From: Ignavibacteriaceae bacterium
GTDB lineage: Bacteria > Bacteroidota > Ignavibacteria > Ignavibacteriales > Ignavibacteriaceae
Direction: 5' to 3'
Length of the DNA: 64,000 bases
Assembly: GCA_019638025.1 (NCBI GenBank)
Contig: JAHBUO010000005.1
Span: 17,917-81,916, forward strand
Shown here: positions 1-8,691 of the stretch, piece by piece
Numbering within the stretch: the stretch's first letter is position 1
Layout of the letters: the number at the start of each line of letters is the position of its first letter
Notes under the pieces: model-generated
What the model saw: the letters and a program-made list of their open reading frames with translations, nothing else
Database searches by the model: none
What the model was told of the DNA's origin: nothing
Program-made: the position numbers and the translations under genes

Positions 1-887
1 AATTCTTTTTGTTCAACTGCTTTTTTTAGGTCTCGATTTGTTGCAGAAACTATTCGTACATCGGTTTTAATTAATTCATTTCCACCGACTCGCTCGAATT
101 CTTTTTCTTGAATTACTCTTAACAATTTTGCTTGGAGAGTCATTTCTAGTTCACCAACCTCATCAAGAAAAATAGTACCGTCATTTGCAATTTCAAACTT
201 GCCAAGTTTCCTTTGATGTGCACCGGTAAAAGCACCTTTTTCATGACCGAACAATTCACTTTCGAGAAGTTCTCTTGGTATGGATGCACAATTAACAACT
301 ACAAATGGTTTATCTTTTCGATTGCCATTATAATGAATTGCTCGTGCAATTAATTCCTTACCTGTGCCGCTCTCTCCATAAATCAAAACAGTAATGTCGT
401 TGTTCAAAACTTTTGAAACTAGCTTGAATACATCTTGCATTTTACCATCAGCAGAAACGATGTTACTGAAACTATACTCTTGTTTAACATTTTCCTTAAC
501 ATGTTGAAGCTCTTTAACAAGATCATAATTCTTTATGGCATTTTTTACGGCAGGTTCAAGTCTTTGTATTTCAATAGGCTTTGGAAAATAATCATAAGCA
601 CCAAATCTTAATGATTCAAGAGCCACTTCAATTCTACCTTGCGCAGAAAGCATAATAACCGGAAGGTTTTCATCAAACTGCTTAACTCGTTTAAGTGTTT
701 CAATACCGTCGAGTCCGGGCAGCATTATATCAAGTAGAATTAAATCCGGTTTAAGATTTAGCTTTTTAAGCATATCCTCGCCGTTATAAAAAACTTCGAT
801 TTTATGGTTCCACTTGTCTCGCACCCAATATGAGAGCAACTTAGAGATTGCAAGTTCATCATCAACAATAAAAACTAACTTATCCAA
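1..887 (-). CDS. Sigma-54-dependent response regulator (NtrC/AtoC type), C-terminus beyond the window
   Basis: DNA-binding transcription activator that works with RpoN; its 3' end lies outside the window. The N-terminal receiver has the acidic pair in FIVDDE and phospho-acceptor Asp53 in LLDIMLPG. It is followed by an AAA+ domain with Walker A GESGTGKE, the sigma-54 contact loop GAFTGA and the Walker B region [11 protein letters not shown]. The start is TTG at 885-887: a TAA lies directly upstream in frame, AGAGGA gives a well-spaced SD, and the next Met is deep in the receiver. It begins 18 nt after the stop of the histidine kinase upstream, so the two form a two-component operon. The missing end should carry a Fis-type HTH (inference from the family). 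Target genes cannot be named from this window; rpoN itself lies at 32.3 kb. Confidence 0.93.
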   Translation of the reverse strand, partial: MDKLVFIVDDELAISKLLSYWVRDKWNHKIEVFYNGEDMLKKLNLKPDLILLDIMLPGLDGIETLKRVKQFDENLPVIMLSAQGRIEVALESLRFGAYDYFPKPIEIQRLEPAVKNAIKNYDLVKELQHVKENVKQEYSFSNIVSADGKMQDVFKLVSKVLNNDITVLIYGESGTGKELIARAIHYNGNRKDKPFVVVNCASIPRELLESELFGHEKGAFTGAHQRKLGKFEIANDGTIFLDEVGELEMTLQAKLLRVIQEKEFERVGGNELIKTDVRIVSATNRDLKKAVEQKE

Positions 888-905
888 TTATTCCTCTTTT
901 GATTA

Positions 906-2798
906 TCACATTATTTTAGGAAGTTTGATTATAAAGGTGGTCCCCTTTTCTTCCTCACTCTGAACAGTAATAAGCCCCTTATGCAAATCAATAATTTGCT
1001 TTACCAATGCAAGTCCCAAACCTGTCCCGGGAATTTCGGAACCCGGTCGGCTTACACGATAGAACTTCTGGAATATAAACGGTAAGTCTTTTTGGGGAAT
1101 GCCTATACCGGTATCGCTTATTATAACTTCAAATTCCTTGTAAAAACCTTGAGCAAAAACTGCAACCCTACCCCCTTCAGGAGTAAACTTAATTGCATTA
1201 TTTATTAGATTTTCAAATACTTGTTCAATTCTTTCTTTATCCAAATGCAATAAAACTTCTTCAGACGGGATTTCGAATGAAAGAACTACATCCTTAGCTT
1301 CTGCTTTTGGTACAAGACGATTCACTACGTTTTTTAATAATAAGATAACATCGAACTCTACTTTATGTAAAGTAATTTTGCCTGCTTCAATTTTAGAAAT
1401 ATCTAGAACATCATTTATAAGTTTTGATAATCGTTTTGCTTCATTTAGGATTATTTGATTGAATTCAATTTTCATTGATTCAGGCATTTCATGATCAGAA
1501 TCGATTGTCTCGGAAAAGCCTATAATTGATGCAAGTGGAGTTCTAAGTTCATGAGAGATATTCGAGACAAATTCATTTTTCAAACGATTCAATTCTTCAA
1601 GTACCGAAATTTTTTGCTTAGCTCTATCTCGTTCGATAGCTATTAAACGATTAGCTTCAATAAATTTATTATTAAGTTCTTTAGTTTTTTCTTGCTCTAA
1701 TATTCGCTCAGTTATATCACGACCAATCCCTAACATCCCTTCAACTTTTTCATTATTGAAAGTTGAACGTGCATTTATTTCAAATACAATACTCTTCCCA
1801 TATTTACTAACAAATGTCACATTGAAAGAAACTATGCGATCCGATTTTAATATTTGCTGGAATGACTTAACAACACCTGTTTTATCTTCATCAGAAATGA
1901 AATTTAAAAAATGATTACCGATTAATTCGTCAGGAAGATATTCTAATGAAAGCGCTCCGTTACTGTTTACAGAAACAAAATTACCCTTGAAATCCAGTAC
2001 AAATATTAAATCATCAGCTGTTTCGAATAGTGTTCTTAATCTCTCTTCTGATTTTTGGAGTAGAATTTGATTCGTCTTTTCCTTTGTTATGTCAAATATA
2101 ATGCCGTCAATTCTGGTTAAAACATCATTCTCATAAATCGGGTAAGCAGAATGCCTCAAGTATAATTCATCGCTACTATTATTTACAATCCGATACTCAA
2201 TTGTACTTGCAATTCCTTTTCTTATTGAGAGAATAAATTCTCTTACCTTTATATAATCATCCGGGTTAATCATCTTTATAACTTTAATAGGATGATTAAT
2301 CACATCATCTTTTGAAATACCGATTACTTTTTCGATGGCATCTGTGATAAAGAAATAATTTTTCCCATCGGGAGTTGAAGAAAAAATGATAACATCTAAA
2401 AATGAGATGGTTCGAGATAAATGTTTCTCAAATTTTTGACTCTCAAAAGATTTCTCATTTAGGGTAGTCACAAGTAATTTCTCATACTTTCTTAGTAATT
2501 CAGATTCTTCGACTTGATGTTTTTTAGCAGATATTAAAGTGATTGAAAATGTATCCGTTAATTTGCACTCGAAAACTATATTGAAATTATTTTGTGCTAT
2601 AAAAGTTGTAATTAAATCGTAAGTGATTTTTTTATCTTCGAAATTGTTCGGAAACTCGAGTGAGATTGTCGCGCTATCTAGAGGTGAAGTTGCAATAAGC
2701 TGCAAATCATTCTCATTTAACTTATTGTATATGAGAGCGACTTCACATTCATATTCCGACGCAATTAAATATAAAATCTCAGTTAAAATTTGCCTCAT
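906..2798 (-). CDS. PAS-domain sensor histidine kinase
   Basis: A 630-residue kinase with no signal peptide or membrane segment, so probably cytosolic. Order: an N-terminal unassigned sensory region (1-115), PAS domains at about 130-240 and 250-365 (the second ends in GIGRDITER), a coiled coil, HisKA with His416 in SNISHELRTP, and HATPase_c with N box ENLINNAIKF, G1 DTGIGIP (562-568) and G2 GTGLGL (591-596). All catalytic motifs are intact. The TGA stop is followed immediately in frame by TAA. The sigma-54 response regulator starts 18 nt downstream and is the likely phosphoacceptor. The signal is unknown. Confidence 0.93.
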   Translation of the reverse strand: MRQILTEILYLIASEYECEVALIYNKLNENDLQLIATSPLDSATISLEFPNNFEDKKITYDLITTFIAQNNFNIVFECKLTDTFSITLISAKKHQVEESELLRKYEKLLVTTLNEKSFESQKFEKHLSRTISFLDVIIFSSTPDGKNYFFITDAIEKVIGISKDDVINHPIKVIKMINPDDYIKVREFILSIRKGIASTIEYRIVNNSSDELYLRHSAYPIYENDVLTRIDGIIFDITKEKTNQILLQKSEERLRTLFETADDLIFVLDFKGNFVSVNSNGALSLEYLPDELIGNHFLNFISDEDKTGVVKSFQQILKSDRIVSFNVTFVSKYGKSIVFEINARSTFNNEKVEGMLGIGRDITERILEQEKTKELNNKFIEANRLIAIERDRAKQKISVLEELNRLKNEFVSNISHELRTPLASIIGFSETIDSDHEMPESMKIEFNQIILNEAKRLSKLINDVLDISKIEAGKITLHKVEFDVILLLKNVVNRLVPKAEAKDVVLSFEIPSEEVLLHLDKERIEQVFENLINNAIKFTPEGGRVAVFAQGFYKEFEVIISDTGIGIPQKDLPFIFQKFYRVSRPGSEIPGTGLGLALVKQIIDLHKGLITVQSEEEKGTTFIIKLPKIM

Positions 2799-2829
2799 TA
2801 TTTCCTAAGAAGAAGGTAAAAAATTCTAT

Positions 2830-2844
2830 TTCGTAAAATACGAA
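2830..2844. promoter_or_regulatory. Short inverted repeat in the divergent intergenic region
   Basis: TTCGTA-AAA-TACGAA, with perfect 6-bp arms and a 3-bp spacer, lies 32 bp upstream of the histidine kinase start. The region (2799-3006) separates the kinase/regulator operon from the divergent lipoprotein gene. It could be an operator; no known binding-site family is recognised. The rest of the gap is AT-rich, with no clear promoter match. Confidence 0.25.
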
Positions 2845-3006
2845 TTTAAAGTTATGTTTTGAGCAATTTTTTATGTTTCGATTAAAATTTTACTCCCCCG
2901 AAGAACCGATAAATAACTCTGTTTCTCTCAACATCTTCACTTTTAAAAAATTGCTTTTAGTAATGAGGACTCATAGTTTTACTTCATAATTTGAAAGATT
3001 TATGAA

Positions 3007-3642
3007 ATGAAATCACAAAATGTTCTCTTACTCACCCTCATAATTCTCTCCCTAAATGGTTGTGCCTCTTTTAGAAGTGATGTAAATAATGCAACCAAGT
3101 TCAACCCGGTTATTCAACAAAAAAATCTTGTATCTGTAACTTTTGATTTTTATCATTATTACCAATCAAAAGCATTTGATGCTATTCCAAAACTGATGAA
3201 TTACCCCGGCATTTCTTCTTTTAATGATATTTTTAAAGAATCGCTAAAAAATATCTCCAATATCAGTGAGTTTGAAACCTTTGTAAACAAGTCAAACGAT
3301 GTTGAATCTCAAACCCGAAGACGCGAGAGAGATAGTTTAATTAATCGAACCGACTATGTTATACGAATCGAGATTTACCGAGAGAAATCTTTTGCAAAAC
3401 ATTTTTTAGCAGGACTATTAAGCAGTGCAACACTCACTATTTTTCCAACTTCGTATAATTGGAATTACGCTGTTAATGTGACAGTGTTAGATAAAAAGAA
3501 TTTAGTTGTAGGTAAGTATTCAAGAAATGCAGACGTAACAACGTGGTACCAAACATTCTTGGTTTTAATATATCCATTTTATGTAGAAGAAAAACAGAAT
3601 GAGGATATTTACATCGAAATGTTATCTAATATCTTCAATTAA
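3007..3642 (+). CDS. Predicted outer-membrane lipoprotein, unknown function
   Basis: A 211-residue protein with a lipoprotein signal: basic start, hydrophobic stretch and lipobox LNGC with Cys19. Asn, Phe and Tyr are frequent, and a hydrophobic patch (about 135-150, FLAGLLSSATLTIF) interrupts the soluble part, recalling other small FCB-group envelope lipoproteins. No catalytic motif is visible and the family is not recognised. It is divergent from the histidine kinase and convergent with hemH (54 bp gap, no obvious terminator). The SD is weak, as for many genes here. Confidence 0.75.
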   Translation: MKSQNVLLLTLIILSLNGCASFRSDVNNATKFNPVIQQKNLVSVTFDFYHYYQSKAFDAIPKLMNYPGISSFNDIFKESLKNISNISEFETFVNKSNDVESQTRRRERDSLINRTDYVIRIEIYREKSFAKHFLAGLLSSATLTIFPTSYNWNYAVNVTVLDKKNLVVGKYSRNADVTTWYQTFLVLIYPFYVEEKQNEDIYIEMLSNIFN

Positions 3643-3696
3643 ATTGAGTTTGAAAATGTTTTAAAGCAAAGAGTAGAATGATATTATAAAGAAGAG

Positions 3697-4713
3697 TTAA
3701 CTATTTCTTAAAACTATATCTTTTAGAGTTTCTACCCAAAGTGGGTCATCATTTAAACTTTCAACAAGCTGAACTTTTTCACCGCCATGTTCTTCGAATA
3801 TTTCTTGGTATTCTAAACCAATTTCAATTGTGGTCTCAAGACAGTCGGCAACAAATGCAGGACTAAACACTAATAGTTTTCTTGCCCCTTTTTTAGCTTG
3901 TTCGATTACTACTTTATCAGAAAATGGTTCTAGCCAATCTTTATCTAACCTGGACTGAAAACAGACTGTATATTTTTCCTGTGGAATATTAAGTTTTTCA
4001 GCAATTAATCTTGTTGTTGCATAACATACTGCTTTATAACAATATTTATTTTCGTGGGTAATCTCCATTTCGCAATTGTGATCAGTACATGGCTTACCGT
4101 CTTCATAGACTTTATCAACTTGCCTAATTGGCAGCCCATGATAACTAAATAGAATGTGATCATATTGAGTGATGGGATACTTTCTCCCTTTTTCAACAAA
4201 AGCATTTATATAACCCGGATGATCATAAAACTGATTTACAAAAACAATTTCCGGAATTACCCACCATTTCTGAACAATCTTCATTACTTTTTCGAACACA
4301 GAACCTGTAGTGGCTGAGGCATATTGTGGAAATAAGGGGAGCACTACAATTTTTTTGTACTGTTTCTTTTTCATTTCAGCGAGTACGGAATTCAATGATG
4401 GGGACTGATATCGCATTGCTAAATGAACATCAAATTTATTTCCAAGAGATTCTTGTAATTTCTTCTGAAGAATTTCACTGTAAATCAATAATGGAGAGCC
4501 TTCTTTAGTCCAAAGTTCACTATAAATTTTTGCCGATTTTGGAGCTCTGAATGGAACAATAATAAAATTAACTAAAAATAGTCTCAACAATGATGGGATA
4601 TCAATCACTCTCGGATCATTCAAAAATTCCGATAAATATCTTCGAACATCTGAAACTTTCGGACTATCAGGTGTTCCTAATTGAACTAATAAAACTCCTT
4701 TATCAGCTTTCAT
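3697..4713 (-). CDS. hemH: Ferrochelatase
   Basis: Inserts Fe2+ into protoporphyrin IX, the last step of protoporphyrin-dependent haem synthesis. The 338 residues match the family length. Diagnostic features are the N-terminal GVLLVQLGTPDSP, the PLFPQYASATTG segment, the catalytic His192 in FSYHGLP, and FSPAFVADCLETTIEI with acidic Glu293. Cysteines around 209-230 (PCTDHNC, YCYKAVC) are of the kind that ligate a [2Fe-2S] cluster in some ferrochelatases, but the assignment is not certain. It is the last gene of a LolA-like/HAD/hemH operon. No other haem-synthesis gene is in the window, but the cytochrome c maturation cluster at 41-46 kb uses its product. Confidence 0.96.
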   Translation of the reverse strand: MKADKGVLLVQLGTPDSPKVSDVRRYLSEFLNDPRVIDIPSLLRLFLVNFIIVPFRAPKSAKIYSELWTKEGSPLLIYSEILQKKLQESLGNKFDVHLAMRYQSPSLNSVLAEMKKKQYKKIVVLPLFPQYASATTGSVFEKVMKIVQKWWVIPEIVFVNQFYDHPGYINAFVEKGRKYPITQYDHILFSYHGLPIRQVDKVYEDGKPCTDHNCEMEITHENKYCYKAVCYATTRLIAEKLNIPQEKYTVCFQSRLDKDWLEPFSDKVVIEQAKKGARKLLVFSPAFVADCLETTIEIGLEYQEIFEEHGGEKVQLVESLNDDPLWVETLKDIVLRNS

Positions 4714-4761
4714 ATTTCCTTACAACAATTTTATAAAATGTAACAATCCTTCATATAACAT

Positions 4762-5373
4762 TTAAAGAATTTTTAGCTCCGTTAACTTTGTAATTAAGTC
4801 ATTACTTCCTAAAAATTGAATACCACTCCAACCACGAGCAATTGCCCCCTCCGTGTACTCTTTAATGTCATCGATAAAGAGATGTTCTAAAGGCCTCTTT
4901 TGGGTAAAATTTTCAACTGCTTCGTAAATTTTTGATTCAGGTTTTACTGCATTCACTTCATGTGATAGAATCAGTTTATCAAAATATTTAATGAACTCAT
5001 AATGTTCCCATCCGTACTTCTTATGAATTCCATTAGTATTGGAGAGTAGAACTAATTGATAATTTTTCTTTAATTTTGGCAGTAAAGCAACTACTTCTTC
5101 ATTAATCGTAAATATTTCTGAATAGTATCTACAAAAAGTTATTCCATCAACTTTATTCTCGAGTGCGTTTAACATTATCTCAATAAAAGCATCGTTGCTT
5201 AAATCTCCGCGTTCAAACTCTCGATGTAAATTATAGTTGGATTTATAAAAATCAATAAACTTTACCCCCAAGTCGGCTTCGATTCTATCCAACTTGTTTA
5301 CCATTATTGTATAATCAAAAGGGATTAAAACATTTCCCAAATCAAATACAATAACTGAAATATTTTCACTCAT
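4762..5373 (-). CDS. HAD-superfamily hydrolase (YihX-like sugar phosphatase)
   Basis: A 203-residue Rossmann-fold phosphatase of HAD subfamily IA. Motif I is VIVFDLGNVLIPFD with nucleophile Asp11; the second motif-I position is Asn, as in the YihX/HAD-IA variant 3 group. Motif II is LLSNTNG, motif III is the Lys in VKPESKIYE and motif IV is FIDDIKE. Related enzymes dephosphorylate small sugar phosphates; the substrate here is unknown. It lies 10 nt after the LolA-like gene and 48 nt before hemH, in the same operon. Confidence 0.85.
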   Translation of the reverse strand: MSENISVIVFDLGNVLIPFDYTIMVNKLDRIEADLGVKFIDFYKSNYNLHREFERGDLSNDAFIEIMLNALENKVDGITFCRYYSEIFTINEEVVALLPKLKKNYQLVLLSNTNGIHKKYGWEHYEFIKYFDKLILSHEVNAVKPESKIYEAVENFTQKRPLEHLFIDDIKEYTEGAIARGWSGIQFLGSNDLITKLTELKIL

Positions 5374-5383
5374 ATTTTAATAT

Positions 5384-6115
5384 CTATTTCTTATTAAAAA
5401 CTTCGTCTGAAATACCTTTATTGATTTGCACTCCGGAGACCGTAAAATTAAGTTTCATCGGTCCCACTGATTGAATGATCGAGAATGGATATTTTACCCC
5501 ATCGACTTCACGAAAATCAAGATAATCGATATCTACACTAACACTTCCCTGAGGGGTGCTTATAATTTTTGATTCACGTACTCTCAAAAATGTTTCAGAG
5601 TCAAAATAATATGTCATTGGTGCACCTGAAGGTAAAATTACTTTAACCTTATACGAGTTTTTTCCGGCAACTTTCTCTTCACCAAGAAGTTCAAACTTTA
5701 ACCCAAAGTCCTGATAATTGGCAACAAAATGAAGTGAGGCGTCTATCTTTAACATTTCTAAATCACTTCCTTCAACATCCCCATCACCCATAAATGATTT
5801 TTGATATCCCTTTTCACCGTCGTAAACCAAGTATGTTTCTTGTCCGGCAAATGAAGTTGATTGTAAAAATTTGTTTGGTGCTTTTTGATAGACAGCTATT
5901 TCAATTTCAAAATCTTTAAAAGTTGCATTCATCACATAATATCTGTCTTGCACTTTAAGGATGGCGTCTTTACCGCCTAAAGCTGATAAGTATTTCTCAA
6001 AAAGAAGTTCAGGGGTTAAATTTTCTTTTTTTTCATCATCGGAAGTTGCCGAAAAAGTTGAATTTGCTACAATAAATAGTGTTAATAAAAGTGAAACGAA
6101 AAATTTAGAATTCAT
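5384..6115 (-). CDS. Secreted LolA-like (outer-membrane lipoprotein-sorting type) protein
   Basis: A 243-residue periplasmic protein with a signal peptide (MNSKFFVSLLLTLFIVANS) followed by a mature beta-rich domain resembling the LolA/LolB-like families. Recognisable features are YLSALGG near the start, alternating strands (YLVYDGEKGY, YYFDSETFL) and the C-terminal DFREVDGVKYPFSI segment typical of these proteins. The ATG at 6113-6115 is chosen over an in-frame start at 6190: it begins the signal peptide, has the SD GAGGA, and lies about 20 nt downstream of a TATCTTTG promoter. It is the first gene of the operon with the HAD phosphatase and hemH. Lipid or lipoprotein binding is inferred from the fold only. 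Confidence 0.78.
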   Translation of the reverse strand: MNSKFFVSLLLTLFIVANSTFSATSDDEKKENLTPELLFEKYLSALGGKDAILKVQDRYYVMNATFKDFEIEIAVYQKAPNKFLQSTSFAGQETYLVYDGEKGYQKSFMGDGDVEGSDLEMLKIDASLHFVANYQDFGLKFELLGEEKVAGKNSYKVKVILPSGAPMTYYFDSETFLRVRESKIISTPQGSVSVDIDYLDFREVDGVKYPFSIIQSVGPMKLNFTVSGVQINKGISDEVFNKK

Positions 6116-6142
6116 TTTTTCCTCATGATTAAAAATTGTGCT

Positions 6143-6150
6143 CAAAGATA
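6143..6150 (-). promoter_or_regulatory. Promoter -7 element (TATCTTTG) of the LolA-like/HAD/hemH operon
   Basis: An exact Bacteroidetes-type -7 box, TATCTTTG on the minus strand. Transcription should begin about 7 nt downstream (near 6136), giving a leader of about 20 nt that contains the SD GAGGA before the ATG at 6115. No clear TTTG -33 element is present at the expected distance. Confidence 0.55.
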
Positions 6151-6213
6151 TAAAAAAATGGTGTTCTAAAATAGGACGAATTAATTTCATTGTAAGATGA
6201 ATAATCTTAAATT

Positions 6214-6231
6214 TTATAATTCAAATTATAA
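6214..6231. promoter_or_regulatory. Perfect 18-bp palindrome, possible operator
   Basis: TTATAATT-CA-AATTATAA, with 8-bp perfect arms, lies 31 bp upstream of the fumarylacetoacetase-fold gene in the divergent promoter region. The half-sites resemble those of PerR/Fur-type boxes (TTATAAT...ATTATAA), but the central spacing is longer than in the classical PerR box. AT-rich palindromes occur by chance in this genome, so binding by a regulator is only a hypothesis. Confidence 0.35.
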
Positions 6232-6262
6232 CTTCTTGTAAAATTATCAGTAAGGAACTTGT

Positions 6263-6916
6263 ATGAAAAACATCAAAACATCAGTCGGACACGAGTTTGC
6301 AATCGGGAAAATTGTATGTGTAGGTAGAAATTATGCCGAACATGCAAAGGAATTAGGGAATGAGATTCCGGAGAAACCTGTAATATTTCTTAAACCTTCA
6401 TCAGCTTTAGTTTTTACAGGAGACAAAATAATTCATCCGAATTTTTCTGAAGATATGCATCACGAAGTTGAATTAGTAATACTAATCGGAAAAGATGGCG
6501 AGAATATAACAGTTGAGAGTGCTCTCGATTATATTGAAGGTTATGGTGTTGGTTTAGATATGACTCTTCGTGATATTCAAAATGAATTGAAATCAAAAGG
6601 ACATCCTTGGACAATAGCTAAATGTTTTAATACTTCTGCTGTTATTTCGGAAATTATAGGTAAAGAATTTTTTAAGTATTCTCCCAATATGAAAATGTCT
6701 TTGTGGGTAAATAACTCACTTAAACAATCAGACTCATTCGCAAAGATGATTTTTCCTCCGGAAGAATTAATATCATACATCTCATCAATAATGAAACTTG
6801 AAGCTGGTGATTTAATTTTTACCGGAACACCGGCAGGAGTTGGAAAAGTTGTCAGAGGGGATAAGTTAGAAGCGAAAATCGAAGATAAAGTTCAACTTCA
6901 AACAGAAATTATTTAA
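6263..6916 (+). CDS. Fumarylacetoacetate-hydrolase-family protein (acylpyruvase/oxaloacetate decarboxylase-like, FAHD1/YcgM type)
   Basis: A 217-residue single-domain FAH-fold enzyme that would cleave or decarboxylate a 2-oxo acid using a divalent metal. The opening VCVGRNYAEHAKEL and the metal ligands Glu68, Glu70 (HHEVELV) and Asp99 (GLDMTLRD) match the FAHD1/YcgM pattern. KGHPWTIAKCFNTSA and the C-terminal IFTGTPAGVG are also family hallmarks. The length fits the short bacterial acylpyruvases rather than full fumarylacetoacetase. The SD is AAGGA. It is monocistronic, with a palindrome just upstream. The exact substrate is unknown. Confidence 0.9.
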   Translation: MKNIKTSVGHEFAIGKIVCVGRNYAEHAKELGNEIPEKPVIFLKPSSALVFTGDKIIHPNFSEDMHHEVELVILIGKDGENITVESALDYIEGYGVGLDMTLRDIQNELKSKGHPWTIAKCFNTSAVISEIIGKEFFKYSPNMKMSLWVNNSLKQSDSFAKMIFPPEELISYISSIMKLEAGDLIFTGTPAGVGKVVRGDKLEAKIEDKVQLQTEII

Positions 6917-6944
6917 AATAAAAAAGGCGTTCAATAGAACGCCT
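6911..6944 (-). terminator. Rho-independent terminator of the RRM protein gene
   Basis: A perfect 8-bp stem, AGGCGTTC/GAACGCCT with a 4-nt loop (6925-6944), is followed on the minus strand by TTTTTATTTT. There is no T-tract on the plus-strand side, so it serves the minus-strand gene ending at 6972. Confidence 0.85.
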
Positions 6945-6971
6945 GCTTGGGGAAACTCACAGTAACAGTGA

Positions 6972-7223
6972 TTATCCTTTTGGCTTTGCTTCGTTAACAA
7001 TAATGTTACGACCGCTGACATCAGAACCATTTAAAGCTGTCATAGCTTTGTTTGCTTCTGAATCATTTGCCATTTCGACAAAGCCAAACCCTTTTGAACG
7101 ACCGGTTTGACGGTCTTTGATCACTTTAGCAGATACCACTTCTCCAAATGGTTCGAAAACTGATTTTAAAGAATCATCTGAAACTGACCAGGGCAGGCTC
7201 CCTACAAATAACTTAGTGCTCAC
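6972..7223 (-). CDS. Small RRM-type RNA-binding protein
   Basis: An 83-residue protein made of a single RNA recognition motif. RNP2 is LFVGSL (5-10) and RNP1 is KGFGFVEM (44-51), with the usual aromatic residues for base stacking. This is the bacterial glycine-poor RRM family, whose cyanobacterial members are often cold-induced (family knowledge). The start is GTG at 7221-7223, with SD AGAGG five bases before it. It has its own leader (about 110 nt) with a hairpin, and a strong terminator, so it is likely a separately transcribed, abundant product. Confidence 0.92.
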   Translation of the reverse strand: MSTKLFVGSLPWSVSDDSLKSVFEPFGEVVSAKVIKDRQTGRSKGFGFVEMANDSEANKAMTALNGSDVSGRNIIVNEAKPKG

Positions 7224-7280
7224 CAGAACCTCTAATAAATAAATAAATATACCTCTCAGTCATAATTAACTGAGTATTGA
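7224..7280 (-). promoter_or_regulatory. AU-rich 5' leader with hairpin upstream of the RRM gene
   Basis: On the minus strand the leader contains CTCAGT...ACTGAG (arms at 7255-7260 and 7269-7274), then a run of UAUUUA-type repeats (7231-7250), then the SD. Such AU-rich leaders with a weak hairpin could permit temperature-dependent or autogenous control. This is inference; no known riboswitch is recognised. Confidence 0.3.
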
Positions 7281-7341
7281 AATTTAATTCTATTTAGCTT
7301 AAAATCAAATTATTTTTTTGAAAATCGAATTTTGCAGATTT

Positions 7342-8691
7342 CTAGCGGAGTACTAGTGGAATTGCTTCCAATAAATTTTCGACGGGGAATAGTGAAATTG
7401 ATGATGAGTGTTTTATCCCTTTATGATTATTCTTTGGCATAATAATTCTTCTAAATCCTAATTTTTCGGCTTCAATAATTCTTTTATCAATCATACCGAC
7501 TCTTCTGACTTCTCCGCCTAATCCAACTTCACCAATAACTATTGTTGAGTTATCTGCGGTCTGGTTTAACAAACTTGAAACTACCGCACAACAAATTGCG
7601 AGATCTACTGCCGGTTCAATCAGCTTAACTCCTCCAGCAATATTAAGAAAAACATTCGCAGATGATAATCTGTAATTCCCTCTTTTCTCTAAAACTGCTA
7701 AAAGGATTGATAATCTTCTATAATCAAAACCTGTTGTTACTCTCTGAGGATTTCCAAAATTTGATGGGGTAACTAATGCTTGAACTTCAATCAATATAGG
7801 GCGAGTCCCCTCAATACTGGCTGTAACAACTGACCCTGAAATATTTTTATCACGTTCTCCCAAGAAAAGTTCACTTGGATTTTTCACTTCTGTTAAACCG
7901 TTCTCATGCATTTCAAAAATTCCGATTTCATTGGTGCTTCCAAAACGATTCTTTTGAGCTCTTAAAATTCTATATGTATGATTAGTTTCACCCTCAAATT
8001 GAATTACGGTATCAACGATATGCTCAAGCACTTTGGGACCCGCTATCACCCCTTCTTTTGTAACATGTCCGACTATAATCACAGAATAATTATTTTTTTT
8101 GGCATCTTCTAAAAGAAGCGAAGTACATTCTCTTATCTGAGTTACGGAACCCGATGAATTTTCGAGTTGTTCATTATTCATCGTCTGTATTGAATCAATA
8201 ACTACAACTTGGGGATTCTCAGTTTTTATTGCACCAAAAATTGTTTGGAGATTAGTTTCCGGAAGAAGTAACAAAGTGTCTGATTTCACTTTTAATCTAT
8301 CTGCTCGCATTTTAATTTGTTGGGCAGATTCCTCGCCACTAACATAAAGTACTTTCGATTTTATATTTGCAGATGCTTGTAAAACTAAAGTAGATTTTCC
8401 AATACCGGGATCTCCTCCAATCAAAACAACAGAACCAAGGACTAAACCACCCCCGAGCACTCTATCGAACTCGTGAATACCCGTTTTTAATCTTACTTCT
8501 TTTTCTGTACTTATATCAGAAATTTTCTTCAGTGAATAAGTTTGATGAGATGTGAAATTTTGTTTCTTTGAAGTTTCAATCAGCTCCTCATTAAAACTAT
8601 TCCATGAATTGCAATCCGGACATTTGCCAATCCATCGCAATGATTCATAACCGCATGTAGAGCAGATGTATTTTATTTTTTGCTTTTTCAC
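7342..8691 (-). CDS. radA: DNA repair protein RadA (Sms)
   Basis: A 449-residue RecA-like helicase/branch-migration factor for recombination intermediates. The N-terminal C4 zinc finger has Cys10, Cys13, Cys24 and Cys27 (YICSTCG, GKCPDCNSW). The ATPase core has Walker A GGDPGIGKST (92-101) and the RadA-specific KNRFG motif (247-251). The C-terminal Lon-protease-like domain includes GGVKLIEPAVDLAI. The start is GTG at 8689-8691, directly after the sirtuin stop codon (zero spacing), implying translational coupling. Length and motifs are normal for the family. Confidence 0.97.
   Translation of the reverse strand: MKKQKIKYICSTCGYESLRWIGKCPDCNSWNSFNEELIETSKKQNFTSHQTYSLKKISDISTEKEVRLKTGIHEFDRVLGGGLVLGSVVLIGGDPGIGKSTLVLQASANIKSKVLYVSGEESAQQIKMRADRLKVKSDTLLLLPETNLQTIFGAIKTENPQVVVIDSIQTMNNEQLENSSGSVTQIRECTSLLLEDAKKNNYSVIIVGHVTKEGVIAGPKVLEHIVDTVIQFEGETNHTYRILRAQKNRFGSTNEIGIFEMHENGLTEVKNPSELFLGERDKNISGSVVTASIEGTRPILIEVQALVTPSNFGNPQRVTTGFDYRRLSILLAVLEKRGNYRLSSANVFLNIAGGVKLIEPAVDLAICCAVVSSLLNQTADNSTIVIGEVGLGGEVRRVGMIDKRIIEAEKLGFRRIIMPKNNHKGIKHSSSISLFPVENLLEAIPLVLR

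Noticed and set aside
6116..6190. N-terminal extension of the LolA-like protein to 6190
   Set aside because: The extension precedes a good signal peptide, lacks an SD and lies upstream of the predicted transcription start.
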